Source: Bacteroidales bacterium (GTDB lineage: Bacteria; Bacteroidota; Bacteroidia; Bacteroidales; F082). From it: DNA of 64,000 nt. The notes under the pieces are model-generated. The model saw only the letters and a program-made list of their open reading frames with translations. It was not told the origin of the DNA and ran no database searches. The stretch lies in assembly GCA_017548125.1 (NCBI GenBank), contig JAFYNK010000021.1, forward strand, positions 1 to 64,000, written 5' to 3'. Below, piece by piece: positions 44,600 through 54,318 of this stretch (its first letter is position 1; every line of letters begins with the position of its first letter). The position numbers and the translations under genes were made by a program.

Positions 44600-45403
44600 T
44601 TAATATTGATTTCCATCGTGATAGTTTCTTTCTCCAAATTGGAACGTGATTTCTTGTGTGGTTTTTACTCTTACAAGTTTATCGTTTTTAATTCCTGGAG
44701 TCCATAAAAGATTTTGTATCAGTCGAATAGCTTCATTATCGCAGCCGCCGCCAACGCTGTTTTCGATTATTATATTGGAGGCTTTTCCATCAGTCTCAAT
44801 GATAAAACTGAGTTTCACTGTTCCAGAAATTTCAAATTCTTTGGCTTGGTCTGGGTATTTTAATTCTGAACGAAGGTAAGCTCCGAAAGATATGTTTTTG
44901 TTGTTGAAATAAGGGTTTGGGGTTTTGTCGAGGTTTTTATATTCATAAATGGCGTAAGAGTCGTCGGCAGGTAAATCTTGTTCTGGGATGGATTTTATTT
45001 TGTTTTTTTCTATGTTTTTCAAATAGTTCTTTGCAGAAAACTCAATTGTGTATTCATGGTTGAAATCGATTGGAAGGCCGTTGTTTGTTGCTGGTTTCCA
45101 TAATATTTGCTTTACAAGATGTATTGCTTCGTTGGCGCATTCGTTGTCGAAGGCGTTCTCGACGCGATGGTTGGTGGCGTTGCCGTTTTTGTCAACATCG
45201 AATAAAACTGTTATTTTTCCGCTGAGTTTGTTGTCAAGTGCATTTTGTGGATATACGAGATGCTGCTGTATGATGCTTTTTGTCATGGCTTTGCCAGAAA
45301 TTGGCTCAGGCCTGACGATTGTCTGGGCGATAATAGCATTGGCATAAAATAAAAACATCATTATAAAAATAAGTCTGTTGTTTTTAAAAAGCTTAGTTTT
45401 CAT
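44600..45403 (-). CDS. Double TonB_C domain protein
   Basis: The ATG at 45403 gives a 267-residue protein with a signal peptide or N-terminal anchor (LIFIMMFLFYANAIIAQ). Two TonB C-terminal domains follow: one near 55-125 (YPQNALDNKLSGKITVLFDVDKNGN) and one near 185-260 (YPDQAKEFEISGTVKLSFIIETDG). Each has the A-x-x-x-x-x-x-G-x-V pattern and a C-A-x-E or C-D-N-E-A turn. It lacks the proline-rich linker and inner-membrane helix of a true TonB, so it is likely a periplasmic relative of TonB. It may bind TonB-dependent receptors or other partners; the function is uncertain. Confidence 0.8.
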   Translation of the reverse strand: MKTKLFKNNRLIFIMMFLFYANAIIAQTIVRPEPISGKAMTKSIIQQHLVYPQNALDNKLSGKITVLFDVDKNGNATNHRVENAFDNECANEAIHLVKQILWKPATNNGLPIDFNHEYTIEFSAKNYLKNIEKNKIKSIPEQDLPADDSYAIYEYKNLDKTPNPYFNNKNISFGAYLRSELKYPDQAKEFEISGTVKLSFIIETDGKASNIIIENSVGGGCDNEAIRLIQNLLWTPGIKNDKLVRVKTTQEITFQFGERNYHDGNQY

Positions 45404-45471
45404 ATCGTTTAATTTTTTTATGATGAAACTATAAATTAGCCGCAATTTAGTAAAATCTTTTCAAATATTAA

Positions 45472-45500
45472 TTGTTTTCTTGAATAAATTGTTAAATTTG
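45472..45500 (+). promoter_or_regulatory. rlmB promoter
   Basis: TTG (45472-45474) and TAAATTTG (45493-45500) are separated by 18 bases, 26 bases upstream of the rlmB ATG. Confidence 0.55.
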
Positions 45501-45526
45501 TAAACTTATTGATAAATAAAAATAGT

Positions 45527-46258
45527 ATGGATAATAATATGGTTTTTGGACTTCATCCAGTGGAGGAGTTGATTAGAGCGGAAAAAGAGATAGAAAAGAT
45601 TTTTGTTCAAAGCGGATTGCGTTCTCCGCAGATTTCAGAGATTGTTCATTATGCAAGAACGCATAATGTTACGGTTCAATATGTTCCGTTGGAAAAGCTT
45701 AATCGTTTGACAAGAAAGAATCATCAAGGAATAGTTGCTTTTATTTGTCCGATTTCATATCAGTTGATAGAAGAAGTCATTCCTATGGTTTATGATGAAG
45801 GAAGAATGCCTTTTGTTGTTATTTTGGACAGAGTTACAGACGTGCGTAATTTTGGAGCTATAGCTCGTACTTGTTATGCGGCAGGTGTTGACGCTATTGT
45901 CATTCCTTCACGTGGCTCTGCATTAATTAATGGTGATGCGATGAAGACTTCGGCTGGCGCATTGTCTAGAATCAATGTTTGCCGCGTTGAGAATATCAAA
46001 GATACGATTGATTTCTTGAAGAGCAGCGGAGTGAAGATCGTTTCTATTTCGGAGAAAGGTCGTAAGAATATTTGGGAGTCTGATTTTAAAGTCCCTGTCG
46101 CGGTAATGATGGGCTCTGAAGAAGACGGTATCAGCGAGGCTTATCTGAAACGTTCTGATGAACATCTGTTGATACCAATGCCTGGCGACATCGATTCGTT
46201 GAATGTTTCTGTTGCGACTGGTGTTATATGTTTTGAGGTGGTACGACAGAGATTGTAA
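45527..46258 (+). CDS. rlmB: 23S rRNA (guanosine-2'-O-)-methyltransferase, RlmB/TrmH family
   Basis: With the ATG at 45527 the protein has 243 residues. The N-terminal domain (VFGLHPVEELIRA) is the L30-like substrate-binding domain. The SPOUT catalytic domain has the three motifs: NFGAIARTCYAAG, MGSEEDGIS and SLNVSVATGVICFE. RlmB methylates G2251 in 23S rRNA, though TrmH-family proteins with other targets look similar. It is convergent with rplS, with a shared terminator. Confidence 0.9.
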   Translation: MDNNMVFGLHPVEELIRAEKEIEKIFVQSGLRSPQISEIVHYARTHNVTVQYVPLEKLNRLTRKNHQGIVAFICPISYQLIEEVIPMVYDEGRMPFVVILDRVTDVRNFGAIARTCYAAGVDAIVIPSRGSALINGDAMKTSAGALSRINVCRVENIKDTIDFLKSSGVKIVSISEKGRKNIWESDFKVPVAVMMGSEEDGISEAYLKRSDEHLLIPMPGDIDSLNVSVATGVICFEVVRQRL

Positions 46259-46263
46259 GAATA

Positions 46264-46298
46264 AAAAAAACAGCATGAAATTTTCACGCTGTTTTTTT
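46264..46298. terminator. Bidirectional terminator between rlmB and rplS
   Basis: AAAACAGCATGAAA pairs with TTTCACGCTGTTTT, with one A-C mispair and T runs on both strands. It serves the convergent rlmB and rplS genes. Confidence 0.85.
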
Positions 46299-46315
46299 TA
46301 TAGTTTCTAAAGAAA

Positions 46316-46675
46316 TTATTTGCTTTTACGAGCAGCTTCTTTAATACGAGCTTTTTTACCACGTAAACCTCTGAGGTAGTAAATACGTGCTCTTCTAACA
46401 GCACCTTCTTTGTTCTTTTCGATGCTTTCAATCATTGGAGATGAAATAGGGAAAATTCTTTCTACACCAACGTTACCTGAAATTTTTCTAACTGTGAAAG
46501 TTGCATGTGAACCTTCGCTAGCGCGTTGTAAAACTACGCCTTGGAATTTTTGTAAACGTTCTTTATTACCTTCAACGATTTTGTAAGTTACAGTGATTGT
46601 ATCACCAGCTTTGAACTGTGGAAAATCCTTAACTTGAACTTGATCTTCAACAAATTGAATTAACGCGTTTTTCAT
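46316..46675 (-). CDS. rplS: 50S ribosomal protein L19
   Basis: The 119-residue protein matches bacterial L19 in length and sequence: FPQFKAGDTITVTYKIVEGNKERLQKFQGVVLQR, then TFTVRKISGNVGVERIFPISSP and a basic C-terminal ARIYYLRGLRGKKARIKEA. L19 sits at the 30S-50S interface. It lies downstream of trmD on the same strand, the classic bacterial neighbourhood. A possible -7 element TATATTTG lies at 46732-46725, so it may also have its own promoter. Confidence 0.97.
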   Translation of the reverse strand: MKNALIQFVEDQVQVKDFPQFKAGDTITVTYKIVEGNKERLQKFQGVVLQRASEGSHATFTVRKISGNVGVERIFPISSPMIESIEKNKEGAVRRARIYYLRGLRGKKARIKEAARKSK

Positions 46676-46763
46676 TTCTGATATAATTTTTTTTGTTCTT
46701 TATTCCTAATCTCGAAAAAGTGTGCAAATATAGAAATTTTTTAGATACAAAATACACGAAATG

Positions 46764-47456
46764 TTAATTATTTTTTTTCAAACTTTCGTACATTTCTGGT
46801 CGTCTTTCTTTGGTTCTTTCTATGGCTTGTTTTAATTTCCATTCGTTGATAATCATGTCGTTACCAGATAGAAGGACTTCCGGGACTTCCCATCCTTTGT
46901 ATTCGCGAGGTCGTGTGTAAACTGGAGGTGATACTAATCCGCTTTGAAAAGAGTCGCTTAAAGCGGATGTTTCATCGCTCAAAACGCCCGGAATTAAGCG
47001 AACGATGCTGTCTGTCAAAACAGCTGCACCAAGCTCGCCACCTGATAAAACATAGTTGCCGATGGATACTTCCTTTGTGATGAGATGCTCTCTGATGCGT
47101 TCGTCTATGCCTTTATAATGTCCGCATAAAATGATTATGTTTTCATATAATGACATTTGGTTTGCAAGAGGCTGTGTCAGTAACTCGCCGTCTGGGCTCA
47201 TGTATATGACCTCGTCGTACTTTCTTTCCTCTTTCAACTTGCTGATACAGTTGTCAACAGGTTCAATCATCATTACCATCCCAGCTCCAGAAGAGAATGC
47301 GTAATCGTCAACGCGCTTGCGTTTGTCGTTGCTGTAATCTCTCAGATTGTGTAATTTAATCTCAACAATGTTCTTTTGTATCGCCCTCTTTATAATTGAT
47401 TCAGTGAAAGGACCTTCAAACATTTCTGGAAAAATTGTGATAATGTCTATTCTCAT
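46764..47456 (-). CDS. trmD: tRNA (guanine-N1)-methyltransferase TrmD
   Basis: From the ATG at 47456 the protein has 230 residues. It opens [15 protein letters not shown] and contains the trefoil knot residues [28 protein letters not shown] and the conserved tail [19 protein letters not shown]. TrmD methylates G37 of tRNAs reading CNN codons, preventing +1 frameshifting. The longer frame to 47525 adds only a hydrophobic lead and is not real. It precedes rplS, but the usual upstream neighbours rpsP and rimM are absent here. Confidence 0.95.
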   Translation of the reverse strand: MRIDIITIFPEMFEGPFTESIIKRAIQKNIVEIKLHNLRDYSNDKRKRVDDYAFSSGAGMVMMIEPVDNCISKLKEERKYDEVIYMSPDGELLTQPLANQMSLYENIIILCGHYKGIDERIREHLITKEVSIGNYVLSGGELGAAVLTDSIVRLIPGVLSDETSALSDSFQSGLVSPPVYTRPREYKGWEVPEVLLSGNDMIINEWKLKQAIERTKERRPEMYESLKKNN

Positions 47457-47538
47457 CTTAATTATTTTCCGCAAAATTAACAAAAAAATAGCGGATGTGT
47501 TGAAAATACTTTCATAAATTTGCAATAATTTAAAAAGT

Positions 47539-49185
47539 ATGAAAATGAAGAGATTCTTTACGTTATTTTCGTTTGTGTTTTTTTGCTTGTCAATAAATGC
47601 TCAAATTGCGCCTGGAAAATATTGGGTTCAATTTACGGATAAAAATAATACACCTTATTTTATTAATAGGCCAGAAGATTTTTTGAGCGAACGTGCCATC
47701 CAGCGTCGTCAGGATTATGGAATAGCAATAGATGAGTATGATCTTCCGGTCAATCCTTCATATCTTAAGGCGGTGGCTGCTACTGGGGCCACGCTCTTGC
47801 ATCCTTCGAAATGGCTTAATGGCGTGACGGTTGAAGTGGGGAATGAGACTGTGCTTGAGTTAGTTGAATCGCTGCCGTTTGTGCAAAAGACTCGTTCTTT
47901 GGAGGATGAGCCTGTAAAGCAGATGCTGAAGGAGAGGGATGATTTTATAGATGAATCTGTCGCGAGTCTTGAAATGAATTACGCTTCGTTTTATGGATAT
48001 GCAGCGCCTCAGATAGAACAGCTTAATGGAGCTGTTTTGCACGAAATGGGATTTCAAGGACAAGATGTTTGGATTGGAGTTTGTGATGGCGGATTTAGCT
48101 ACGTGGATAAGCATGAGGCTTTTGTAAGCATGTATGAAGAGAATCGTTTTCTTGGGGCGCGTGACTTCGTTCATAAGAATGGTGACGTTTATACTGAATC
48201 ATCGCATGGAACATCTTGTCTTGGCTTGATGGCTGCTAATGTTCCAAATAAATATGTGGGAACAGCGCCGCAAGCGTCATATTATTTGTGCAGGACAGAG
48301 AATGTTAGAAGTGAAAATGTGCTTGAAGAGTATAACTGGGTTTCGGCTGCTGAATTTCTGGATAGTTTAGGCGTTGATGTTATCAGTACGTCTTTAGGAT
48401 ATGTTGATTTTGACGATTATCATTGGAATCATGTTTATTCTGATTTGGATGGAATGACGTGCGTTATTACAAAAGGTTCGGAAATAGCATGTTCAAGGGG
48501 GATTCTGTGTGTGACATCGGCAGGCAATGAAGGCACCACTTCATTTCCTTATATATCGGCTCCGGCTGATGGCGAACATGTGTTGACGGTTGGCGCTGTT
48601 GGTACTAATGGCTTGCGCGCAAATTTCAGTTCCGTCGGACCGACCTATGACGGAAGAATCAAGCCCGATGTGATGGCTCTTGGTCAGGGAACACCAGTGG
48701 TTGCAGCAGGCGAGGGGATGTATTATGATGGTAATGGAACCTCATTCTCATGTCCTGTGCTTGCTGGAATGGCTGCTTGTTTGTGGCAGGCCAACAGATG
48801 GTCAACGGCTGCAGAAATAAGAGAAGCCTTGCGTCAAAGCGGAAATATGACCGCTCCTAATAATTATTATGGCTACGGAATCCCTGATTTTAAAAAGGCT
48901 TTAGATTATCTGTTTTTGTTGAAAAATTCAGATTTTGTGATAAAATCGGGACTTTCGGTGTTTCCAAATCCATCAAACGGAAATGTGAACGTTATGCTTA
49001 AAATTGATGGAAATGCTGAGGTTAAAGTATATAATCAAATTGGTAAGTTGTTGTATTATAATACAATAAATGTATGTAACAGTAATGGATTGGATGTGTT
49101 TTTGTCAAATGTTGAAAGTGGCATGTATTTAATCAATGTTATTGCTGATGAAAAAAATATTACAACGAAATTCATTAAGTATTAA
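47539..49185 (+). CDS. Subtilisin-like (S8) serine protease with T9SS sorting domain
   Basis: The 548-residue protein has a signal peptide ([17 protein letters not shown]), then a pro-region to about residue 170. Catalytic Asp183 (VCDGGF), His223 (SHGTSC) and Ser402 (GNGTSFSCP), with the oxyanion Asn330 in SAGNEG, define an S8 peptidase. The C-terminal 80 residues are a T9SS type A sorting domain ([15 protein letters not shown]). The enzyme should be exported to the cell surface or outside. It stands alone, with the tRNA-Leu genes immediately downstream. Confidence 0.9.
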   Translation: MKMKRFFTLFSFVFFCLSINAQIAPGKYWVQFTDKNNTPYFINRPEDFLSERAIQRRQDYGIAIDEYDLPVNPSYLKAVAATGATLLHPSKWLNGVTVEVGNETVLELVESLPFVQKTRSLEDEPVKQMLKERDDFIDESVASLEMNYASFYGYAAPQIEQLNGAVLHEMGFQGQDVWIGVCDGGFSYVDKHEAFVSMYEENRFLGARDFVHKNGDVYTESSHGTSCLGLMAANVPNKYVGTAPQASYYLCRTENVRSENVLEEYNWVSAAEFLDSLGVDVISTSLGYVDFDDYHWNHVYSDLDGMTCVITKGSEIACSRGILCVTSAGNEGTTSFPYISAPADGEHVLTVGAVGTNGLRANFSSVGPTYDGRIKPDVMALGQGTPVVAAGEGMYYDGNGTSFSCPVLAGMAACLWQANRWSTAAEIREALRQSGNMTAPNNYYGYGIPDFKKALDYLFLLKNSDFVIKSGLSVFPNPSNGNVNVMLKIDGNAEVKVYNQIGKLLYYNTINVCNSNGLDVFLSNVESGMYLINVIADEKNITTKFIKY

Positions 49186-49233
49186 GTAGTTATAAATAAA
49201 AATAAAAAAATCGAAAAAAAGTTTAAATAATTG

Positions 49234-49263
49234 TTGCGCGGATTGAAAAAAGATGTATCTTTG
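49234..49263 (+). promoter_or_regulatory. Promoter of the tRNA-Leu pair
   Basis: TTG (49234-49236) and TATCTTTG (49256-49263) are separated by 19 bases, a perfect Bacteroidota promoter 12 bases before the first tRNA. Confidence 0.8.
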
Positions 49264-49275
49264 CACTGTTTTAAA

Positions 49276-49359
49276 GCCCAGGTGGTGAAATTGGTAGACA
49301 CGCCACTTTGAGGGGGTGGTGACGAATGCGTCGTGCAAGTTCGACTCTTGTCCTGGGCA
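49276..49359 (+). tRNA. tRNA-Leu (anticodon GAG)
   Basis: The cloverleaf has acceptor GCCCAGG/CCTGGGC, anticodon loop TTTGAGG (GAG) and a long variable arm (GGTGACGAATGCGTC), as expected for tRNA-Leu. The T loop is TTCGACT. CCA is not encoded. It shares a promoter with the following Leu tRNA. Confidence 0.93.
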
Positions 49360-49380
49360 CAAAAAAACCAAAAGCTTAAA

Positions 49381-49464
49381 GCCCATGTGGTGAAATTGGT
49401 AAACACGCTACATTCAGGGTGTAGTGAGCTTAAGCTCTTGGAAGTTCGAGTCTTCTCATGGGCA
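49381..49464 (+). tRNA. tRNA-Leu (anticodon CAG)
   Basis: The cloverleaf has acceptor GCCCATG/CATGGGC, anticodon loop TTCAGGG (CAG) and a class II long variable arm (TGAGCTTAAGCTCTTG). CCA is not encoded. It lies 21 bases after the tRNA-Leu(GAG) gene, in the same transcript, and a weak terminator follows. Confidence 0.93.
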
Positions 49465-49469
49465 CAAGC

Positions 49470-49497
49470 AATCCGGTCAAAAGCTGGATTTTTTTGT
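49470..49497 (+). terminator. Probable terminator of the tRNA-Leu transcript
   Basis: ATCCGG and CTGGAT can pair around TCAAAAG, followed by seven T residues. The stem is short and has a mispair, so this is tentative. Confidence 0.4.
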
Positions 49498-49506
49498 TTT
49501 TATACT

Positions 49507-50559
49507 ATGAGGATAGCGCTATTACATACCAACCCATATTATCAGGAAATTGAAGAACTTATCCTCGATATCAATTCCAATTTCAAAGTCAGAGATTTTC
49601 AACTATTCGAAATAAAATACAGCGATTTTAAATGGTATAAGCTGTCTAAGATTATTGAGCTCAGACGTTTCCTTAAAATAAATAAAATAGACATTATTCA
49701 TACTTATCATTATTTAGATGCCTTTTATGCTTTGTTGGCCTCTAAAGGATTGAATGTGAAAGTTGTATATTCATGTTATTTCTATTATGATAATATTAAA
49801 GGCTTTCATAAAAGAGCGTTTGAAAAAGTCTTGAATAATGTGGATTCTATCATATTTCAAACAGATACTCAAAAAGATAGATTCGTTTCTAAATATAATC
49901 TCGATTCTCATAAACATTTTAAACTTCTTCACGCATTCTCTCTTAAAAGATTTGATAAGTTTAAGTTCGATTCCTTGAGAGATGAGTTTTTTATCGATGA
50001 CTTTAGATATGTTATCGGAACGCTCGGTGATTTTACTCCTGATCATGATGTGATGAATGTGCTCAAAATGGTTAAAAAACTAAGGAAAACAGGACGTAAC
50101 TTCACATGCCTTGTCGCTGGTGAGCAGATTGATGGATATGATTCGTATTTTGTTGATTGTAAGTATTATTATTTGTCACATGGTCTCGATAATTATATAA
50201 ATTTCATTGGTCATAGATATGATGTGGTGAATTATTTGTCGCAGTTGGATGTGTTTGTATATCACTCGGATAATGAAGCGATTGCAATTCCTGTAATTCA
50301 GGCTCTTATTTCTGGTGTAAATGTGGTGGCTAATGATAATGAGATGATTAGAGAAATCACCCGTAATGGAAAATACGCAAGTCTCTATAAATCGAATGAT
50401 GTTGTTGATTTCGCTGATAAGACTCGTCAGATTTTGAATGACATAGAGGACTATCAGCTTATTGCCGAAACAGTAAAAGAAGAGTGCAGGGAAATATTTA
50501 GTATCGACAAACATGTCTCTGGACTTCGTGATATATATATAAAAGTTAAAAAATATTAA
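49507..50559 (+). CDS. GT4-like glycosyltransferase
   Basis: The 350-residue protein starts at the ATG at 49507; the longer frame overlaps the tRNA genes and is not coding. It shows the GT-B layout: an N-terminal region with IALLHTNPYYQE and IDIIHTYHYLDAFYALL, then GTLGDFTPDHDVMNVLKMV and FIGHRYDVVNYLSQLDVFVYHSDNEAIAIPVIQALISG. The usual E-x7-E motif is altered: the second Glu is Gln. The donor and acceptor are unknown. It might assemble surface glycan, but no other polysaccharide genes are near. Confidence 0.78.
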   Translation: MRIALLHTNPYYQEIEELILDINSNFKVRDFQLFEIKYSDFKWYKLSKIIELRRFLKINKIDIIHTYHYLDAFYALLASKGLNVKVVYSCYFYYDNIKGFHKRAFEKVLNNVDSIIFQTDTQKDRFVSKYNLDSHKHFKLLHAFSLKRFDKFKFDSLRDEFFIDDFRYVIGTLGDFTPDHDVMNVLKMVKKLRKTGRNFTCLVAGEQIDGYDSYFVDCKYYYLSHGLDNYINFIGHRYDVVNYLSQLDVFVYHSDNEAIAIPVIQALISGVNVVANDNEMIREITRNGKYASLYKSNDVVDFADKTRQILNDIEDYQLIAETVKEECREIFSIDKHVSGLRDIYIKVKKY

Positions 50560-50571
50560 ACTGATTTTGTT

Positions 50572-51114
50572 ATGAAACAAGACTTTCGATTTGCGGATTT
50601 GGCTAAAATTCGTCAAAGTGATAGAAAATATAAAGATATAGCTGTTGAAAAGGAAAAGCTTATTCAATGTTTGGAAACGGCTCGCATCTCACCTTCGGCA
50701 AATAACTCTCAGCCATGGAAATTTGTGGTTGTTGACGACAAGGAAAAGAAAGAGCAGATTGCTGAATGTACAATAGGTCTGGGAATGAATAAGTTTACTC
50801 ATCAATGTCCGGTTTTGGTGGCTGTAGTTCTTGAAAGACAGAATTTTATGTCAACCGTTGGCAGCATGATAAAAAACAAAGACTACAGTTTGTTTGATAT
50901 CGGAATTGCCGTGAATCAGTTTTGTCTTCAAGCAGCAGATTTAGGACTTGGAACTTGTATTATAGGTTGGTTTGACGAGAAAAAAATAAAGAAGATTCTA
51001 GGCGTTAAAAGAAGACGCATTCCATTGTTAATCAGCGTTGGATATCCTGATGCGCCAACAAGAGAAAAAGTTAGAAAACCGTTGGATGTCATGAGCAGCT
51101 GGAATCAGTATTGA
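50572..51114 (+). CDS. Nitroreductase family flavoprotein
   Basis: The 180-residue protein has the FMN-binding pattern of nitroreductases: IRQSDRKYKDIAV, ARISPSANNSQPWKFVVV, the conserved DIGIAVNQFCLQAADLGLGTCIIGWF helix and the ISVGYPD end. These enzymes reduce nitro compounds or quinones with NAD(P)H; the natural substrate is unknown. It follows the glycosyltransferase after 12 bases. It overlaps the end of the convergent ClC gene by 26 bases. Confidence 0.85.
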   Translation: MKQDFRFADLAKIRQSDRKYKDIAVEKEKLIQCLETARISPSANNSQPWKFVVVDDKEKKEQIAECTIGLGMNKFTHQCPVLVAVVLERQNFMSTVGSMIKNKDYSLFDIGIAVNQFCLQAADLGLGTCIIGWFDEKKIKKILGVKRRRIPLLISVGYPDAPTREKVRKPLDVMSSWNQY

Positions 51115-52447
51115 TTCTGTCTTTCATCATTAGGTCGTATAGAATATCGTCTAAAGGCCTTACTTTTAATATTTCAGTGAATATATATGTTAAAATTCCT
51201 ACGACAAGAGTTGGAAACATAAGGTCGTAATTGCTTGTCATTTCGCTTATAAGGATAAAGCCTGTTAAAGGAGTCCTCACCACGGAAATAAAAAATACCG
51301 ACATTCCAATTATGACAAAATATCCTGTATTGTCAAGGCTTGCAATTTCAAAGTTGGCTAAGGCAATACAGAATATTTTTCCTAAAAGTCCACCCATCGA
51401 TAGTAAAGGAATGAAGAGACCGCCAGGAAAACCTGTAGCGTTTGAGATAATGGTTAGCGTTACTAATGTCGCTAAAATCAAAGAGTTGGCTAGCATACTG
51501 TAACTATTGTTTTCAATTATTTCTATTGCGAATATCTGATTGCCTCCAACGAGCGATGGGTAGAAAAAGATGATAATAAGAATGAATACTGCTAGTGATA
51601 TGTAATGTCTGTCGCATTTCATCTGAAATTTTCCGTAATTGATTTTGATTAAAATAAACAAGTTGGAGAATAGTTTTCCAAAAATGGAAAAGAAGGCTGC
51701 CATTATTATAAAAATAATTAGCATTTGATAATCTTTTAATTCTGGTTTTTCAATTAATATCGAAGAATAAATATTGTTAGGAAAGAATATGAAGGCTATT
51801 ATTCCTGCGCATAGTCCTGATAATAAAGTTGATAATGTTAGTTTCTTTAAATCTGAAGTGTTGTCGTTTTTCAAGCTTTCTAAAATCAGGATGGAAGAGG
51901 CGAGGGGTGCTGTAAATGCAGCTGATATGCCAGCTCCAGCTCCGGCGGCAATAAGGTAATTGTGGTTTTCTTCTTCGACTTTTAATTCTTTTCCTATAAT
52001 AAATCCAATCAAAGAGCCCATCTGTACGGATGAGCCTTCGCGTCCGAACGACAGTCCGGATAAGATGCTCAAAACTCCTCCTGAGAATTTTGCGATTATG
52101 TTTTTAAATGGAGATTTATATTCCATCTTTTTCTCCAGCAAAGCTTTTGTCTGTGGTAATCCGCTGCCTGAAGTGGTTGGAAATCTTCTAACTAAGCTGC
52201 GTGTTATATTTAAGAATGAAACGGTAATGATAAATAAAAACAGATATTTGGTAATGATAAAAAGTATTTCGTGAAAATTTAGTCCATTGTTGATTATTCT
52301 TTGGAAATCGCTGATATTGTCGCTTTTGAACAAAGCCATTCTTAGGTTGTCGGCATGGAAGATAAGATAACGAAATATTACGCAGACAAATCCGCCGATA
52401 GTTCCGATTAAAATACTTGCCAAATAAAATCTATAAGTGATACGCAT
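51089..52447 (-). CDS. ClC-family chloride channel/antiporter
   Basis: The ATG at 52447 gives about 452 residues with many hydrophobic helices. The three selectivity motifs are present: GSGLPQ (GSGIP-like), GREGSS (GREGP-like, with the gating Glu) and GFPGGLFIPLL (GGxFxP). The usual Pro in GREGP is Ser. No CBS domains are attached. It probably exchanges chloride or fluoride for protons. A GTG start at 52465 is less likely. Its end overlaps the nitroreductase gene. Confidence 0.9.
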   Translation of the reverse strand: MRITYRFYLASILIGTIGGFVCVIFRYLIFHADNLRMALFKSDNISDFQRIINNGLNFHEILFIITKYLFLFIITVSFLNITRSLVRRFPTTSGSGLPQTKALLEKKMEYKSPFKNIIAKFSGGVLSILSGLSFGREGSSVQMGSLIGFIIGKELKVEEENHNYLIAAGAGAGISAAFTAPLASSILILESLKNDNTSDLKKLTLSTLLSGLCAGIIAFIFFPNNIYSSILIEKPELKDYQMLIIFIIMAAFFSIFGKLFSNLFILIKINYGKFQMKCDRHYISLAVFILIIIFFYPSLVGGNQIFAIEIIENNSYSMLANSLILATLVTLTIISNATGFPGGLFIPLLSMGGLLGKIFCIALANFEIASLDNTGYFVIIGMSVFFISVVRTPLTGFILISEMTSNYDLMFPTLVVGILTYIFTEILKVRPLDDILYDLMMKDRINTDSSCS

Positions 52448-52503
52448 TTTTTTAGAGACAAACACTCGAATCTTTAATTGGTTCGAGTGCGTCTTTAAAA
52501 TAT

Positions 52504-54285
52504 TTATGCCATATCTCTTAAAATATCTCTTATGCTTTTGTCGCTGCCGAGAATCTCTTGGATTCGTTTTGTACGGTTGTAAATTGTATTATAGCTTTTT
52601 CCTGTCACGGCTGAGATGTGTTTTTCGTTCATTCCCAATAAGTAAAGACAGAAATATAGATTATCTTGCTGTTTTAATCCTTCGTGTTCTTCAATGATTT
52701 TGTTAAATGCATTGTTGAAGTTTTTGTTGAATAAATCGATAAGTTCTTTTTGTGTTTCTTCGTTGATTTGCAGTTCTGGATATTCGGAATTTGTTTTGAT
52801 ACTGAAATCCATGCTTATTTCATGAAGTTTTTGGCATAATGGAATTTCCATTAAGTTGTTCAGTTTCATGTCGAAAGGAGCGTGTGTGAGATATTGCTGC
52901 GTTTTGATGTCTTGCAGCTCTTTTTCCAGATTTTTAATATGTTGTTTGATGTGTTTGTTTTCAGAGGATTTCTTGTCGATTTTTTCCTGTAAGGAAGTGA
53001 TATAGTATTTCTTTTTGTCTATTTCGTTATTGTATTTTTTCTTCTTTAATTTCAACAGATACAATCCGAGGAAAAATAGTAATATTGTGACGAGAATTAC
53101 CAAAAAGAAAAATATTAGTATTTTGCTGTAAATGTATTCGTTATATTTGCTTGTGGTGTAATTTTCGTAAATAGATGAAATGTCAGTTTTGATGGTAGAA
53201 AGCATCAGTTCTTCGTTGGTTTCTTTTGCAAGAATAGGAGAATATTTTGACATTAAGTCTTTGTTATCTGTTTTAAGGCCTATTTCGATGATGTGATTTG
53301 CAGCGTCAATTTTAGAATATTTATTGTCTGGAAAATATTGTTCATAATAATAGATAGCAGAATCGAGCATTCCTTTGTCGTAATAAATGTCGCCCAAAAC
53401 ACCTGCGGCTTCCATTCTTAAATTAGGGATTTCCAAGGTTTTGTATTGTCTTAACATAGCCTTGAATGGTTCGTCGTGATATCCCATATTGTACATGATT
53501 GTCGAGTTGATTCTCTCGATGACGAATTTCAAGGGTGAATCCTTGTCATATTCCAATAAACTTAAATCGGCAATTGTCAGATATTTCAATGCCATATCAT
53601 AGTTGTACATGTGTGCGTATATCGTGGCAATTACGATGTTGTTGCGAGTGATTGCGCTTAAATTCTTCTCTATATCAAATAGTTGATTTGCCTTGTTGAG
53701 GCATTCGATGGAAGCGTTATAACCATCAAGCCAGTAAAGAATGTCGCTGAGGCGGACGTAAATCAATGCGTTAAAATGTATTATATTTCTGTTGTTGATG
53801 TTGTTGAAGAAAAAGATTTTGTCTATGAGTTTCAATGATTCAAGATAATCGATGAAAGATTCTTTGTATTCGTAATCTTCTTCGTAGCCGGCGCCTCTGT
53901 AATAGTGAGCTTTTGAGTTTATGAAAAGTAGATCTTTGTTTTTTGGATGATGGCTTGTTAGACTGTCCAGATAAATTACAATGTCATTAAGTGTGGATTT
54001 GTTGGTGATTGCGCTATCGCATTTATAAAGAGCTTCGGCTACAAGTATGTTATATTCAATATATTCCGATTTTGATAATTTGTTTATGTCGTCAGATTTG
54101 CTGAAATCGTTTAATAAAGTTAAGGCTATTTGCGGATTTTGTGTCATGGTATCGTTAATGTTTTTTAAGATACCATAATGATAAGGGTCTTTACTTTCAG
54201 AGAAAAAAACAAAATTAGTACGGAAAGAAAATGCAATGCATGTCAACAGTGTGATTAGTGTTGTTATGAATAAGCTTTTTTTCAT
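52504..54285 (-). CDS. TPR / transmembrane / coiled-coil / HTH regulator
   Basis: The 593-residue protein begins with a signal-like hydrophobic stretch, then about six TPR-like repeats (50-380) that would face the periplasm. A single strong membrane helix (about 388-413, ILIFFFLVILVTILLFFLGLYLL) is followed by a lysine-rich coiled coil and a C-terminal HTH (about 540-590, LYLLGMNEKHISAVTGKSYNTIYNRTKRI). This architecture suggests a one-component membrane regulator sensing a periplasmic or exported signal. Bacteroidota have many such proteins. The target genes are unknown. Confidence 0.8.
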   Translation of the reverse strand: MKKSLFITTLITLLTCIAFSFRTNFVFFSESKDPYHYGILKNINDTMTQNPQIALTLLNDFSKSDDINKLSKSEYIEYNILVAEALYKCDSAITNKSTLNDIVIYLDSLTSHHPKNKDLLFINSKAHYYRGAGYEEDYEYKESFIDYLESLKLIDKIFFFNNINNRNIIHFNALIYVRLSDILYWLDGYNASIECLNKANQLFDIEKNLSAITRNNIVIATIYAHMYNYDMALKYLTIADLSLLEYDKDSPLKFVIERINSTIMYNMGYHDEPFKAMLRQYKTLEIPNLRMEAAGVLGDIYYDKGMLDSAIYYYEQYFPDNKYSKIDAANHIIEIGLKTDNKDLMSKYSPILAKETNEELMLSTIKTDISSIYENYTTSKYNEYIYSKILIFFFLVILVTILLFFLGLYLLKLKKKKYNNEIDKKKYYITSLQEKIDKKSSENKHIKQHIKNLEKELQDIKTQQYLTHAPFDMKLNNLMEIPLCQKLHEISMDFSIKTNSEYPELQINEETQKELIDLFNKNFNNAFNKIIEEHEGLKQQDNLYFCLYLLGMNEKHISAVTGKSYNTIYNRTKRIQEILGSDKSIRDILRDMA

Positions 54286-54318
54286 CTAGAAATAAATTAT
54301 TGAAAAATAACAAACTGA

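Noticed and set aside
49333..49506. N-terminal extension of the glycosyltransferase gene
   Set aside because: It translates the two tRNA-Leu genes; the natural start is the ATG at 49507.
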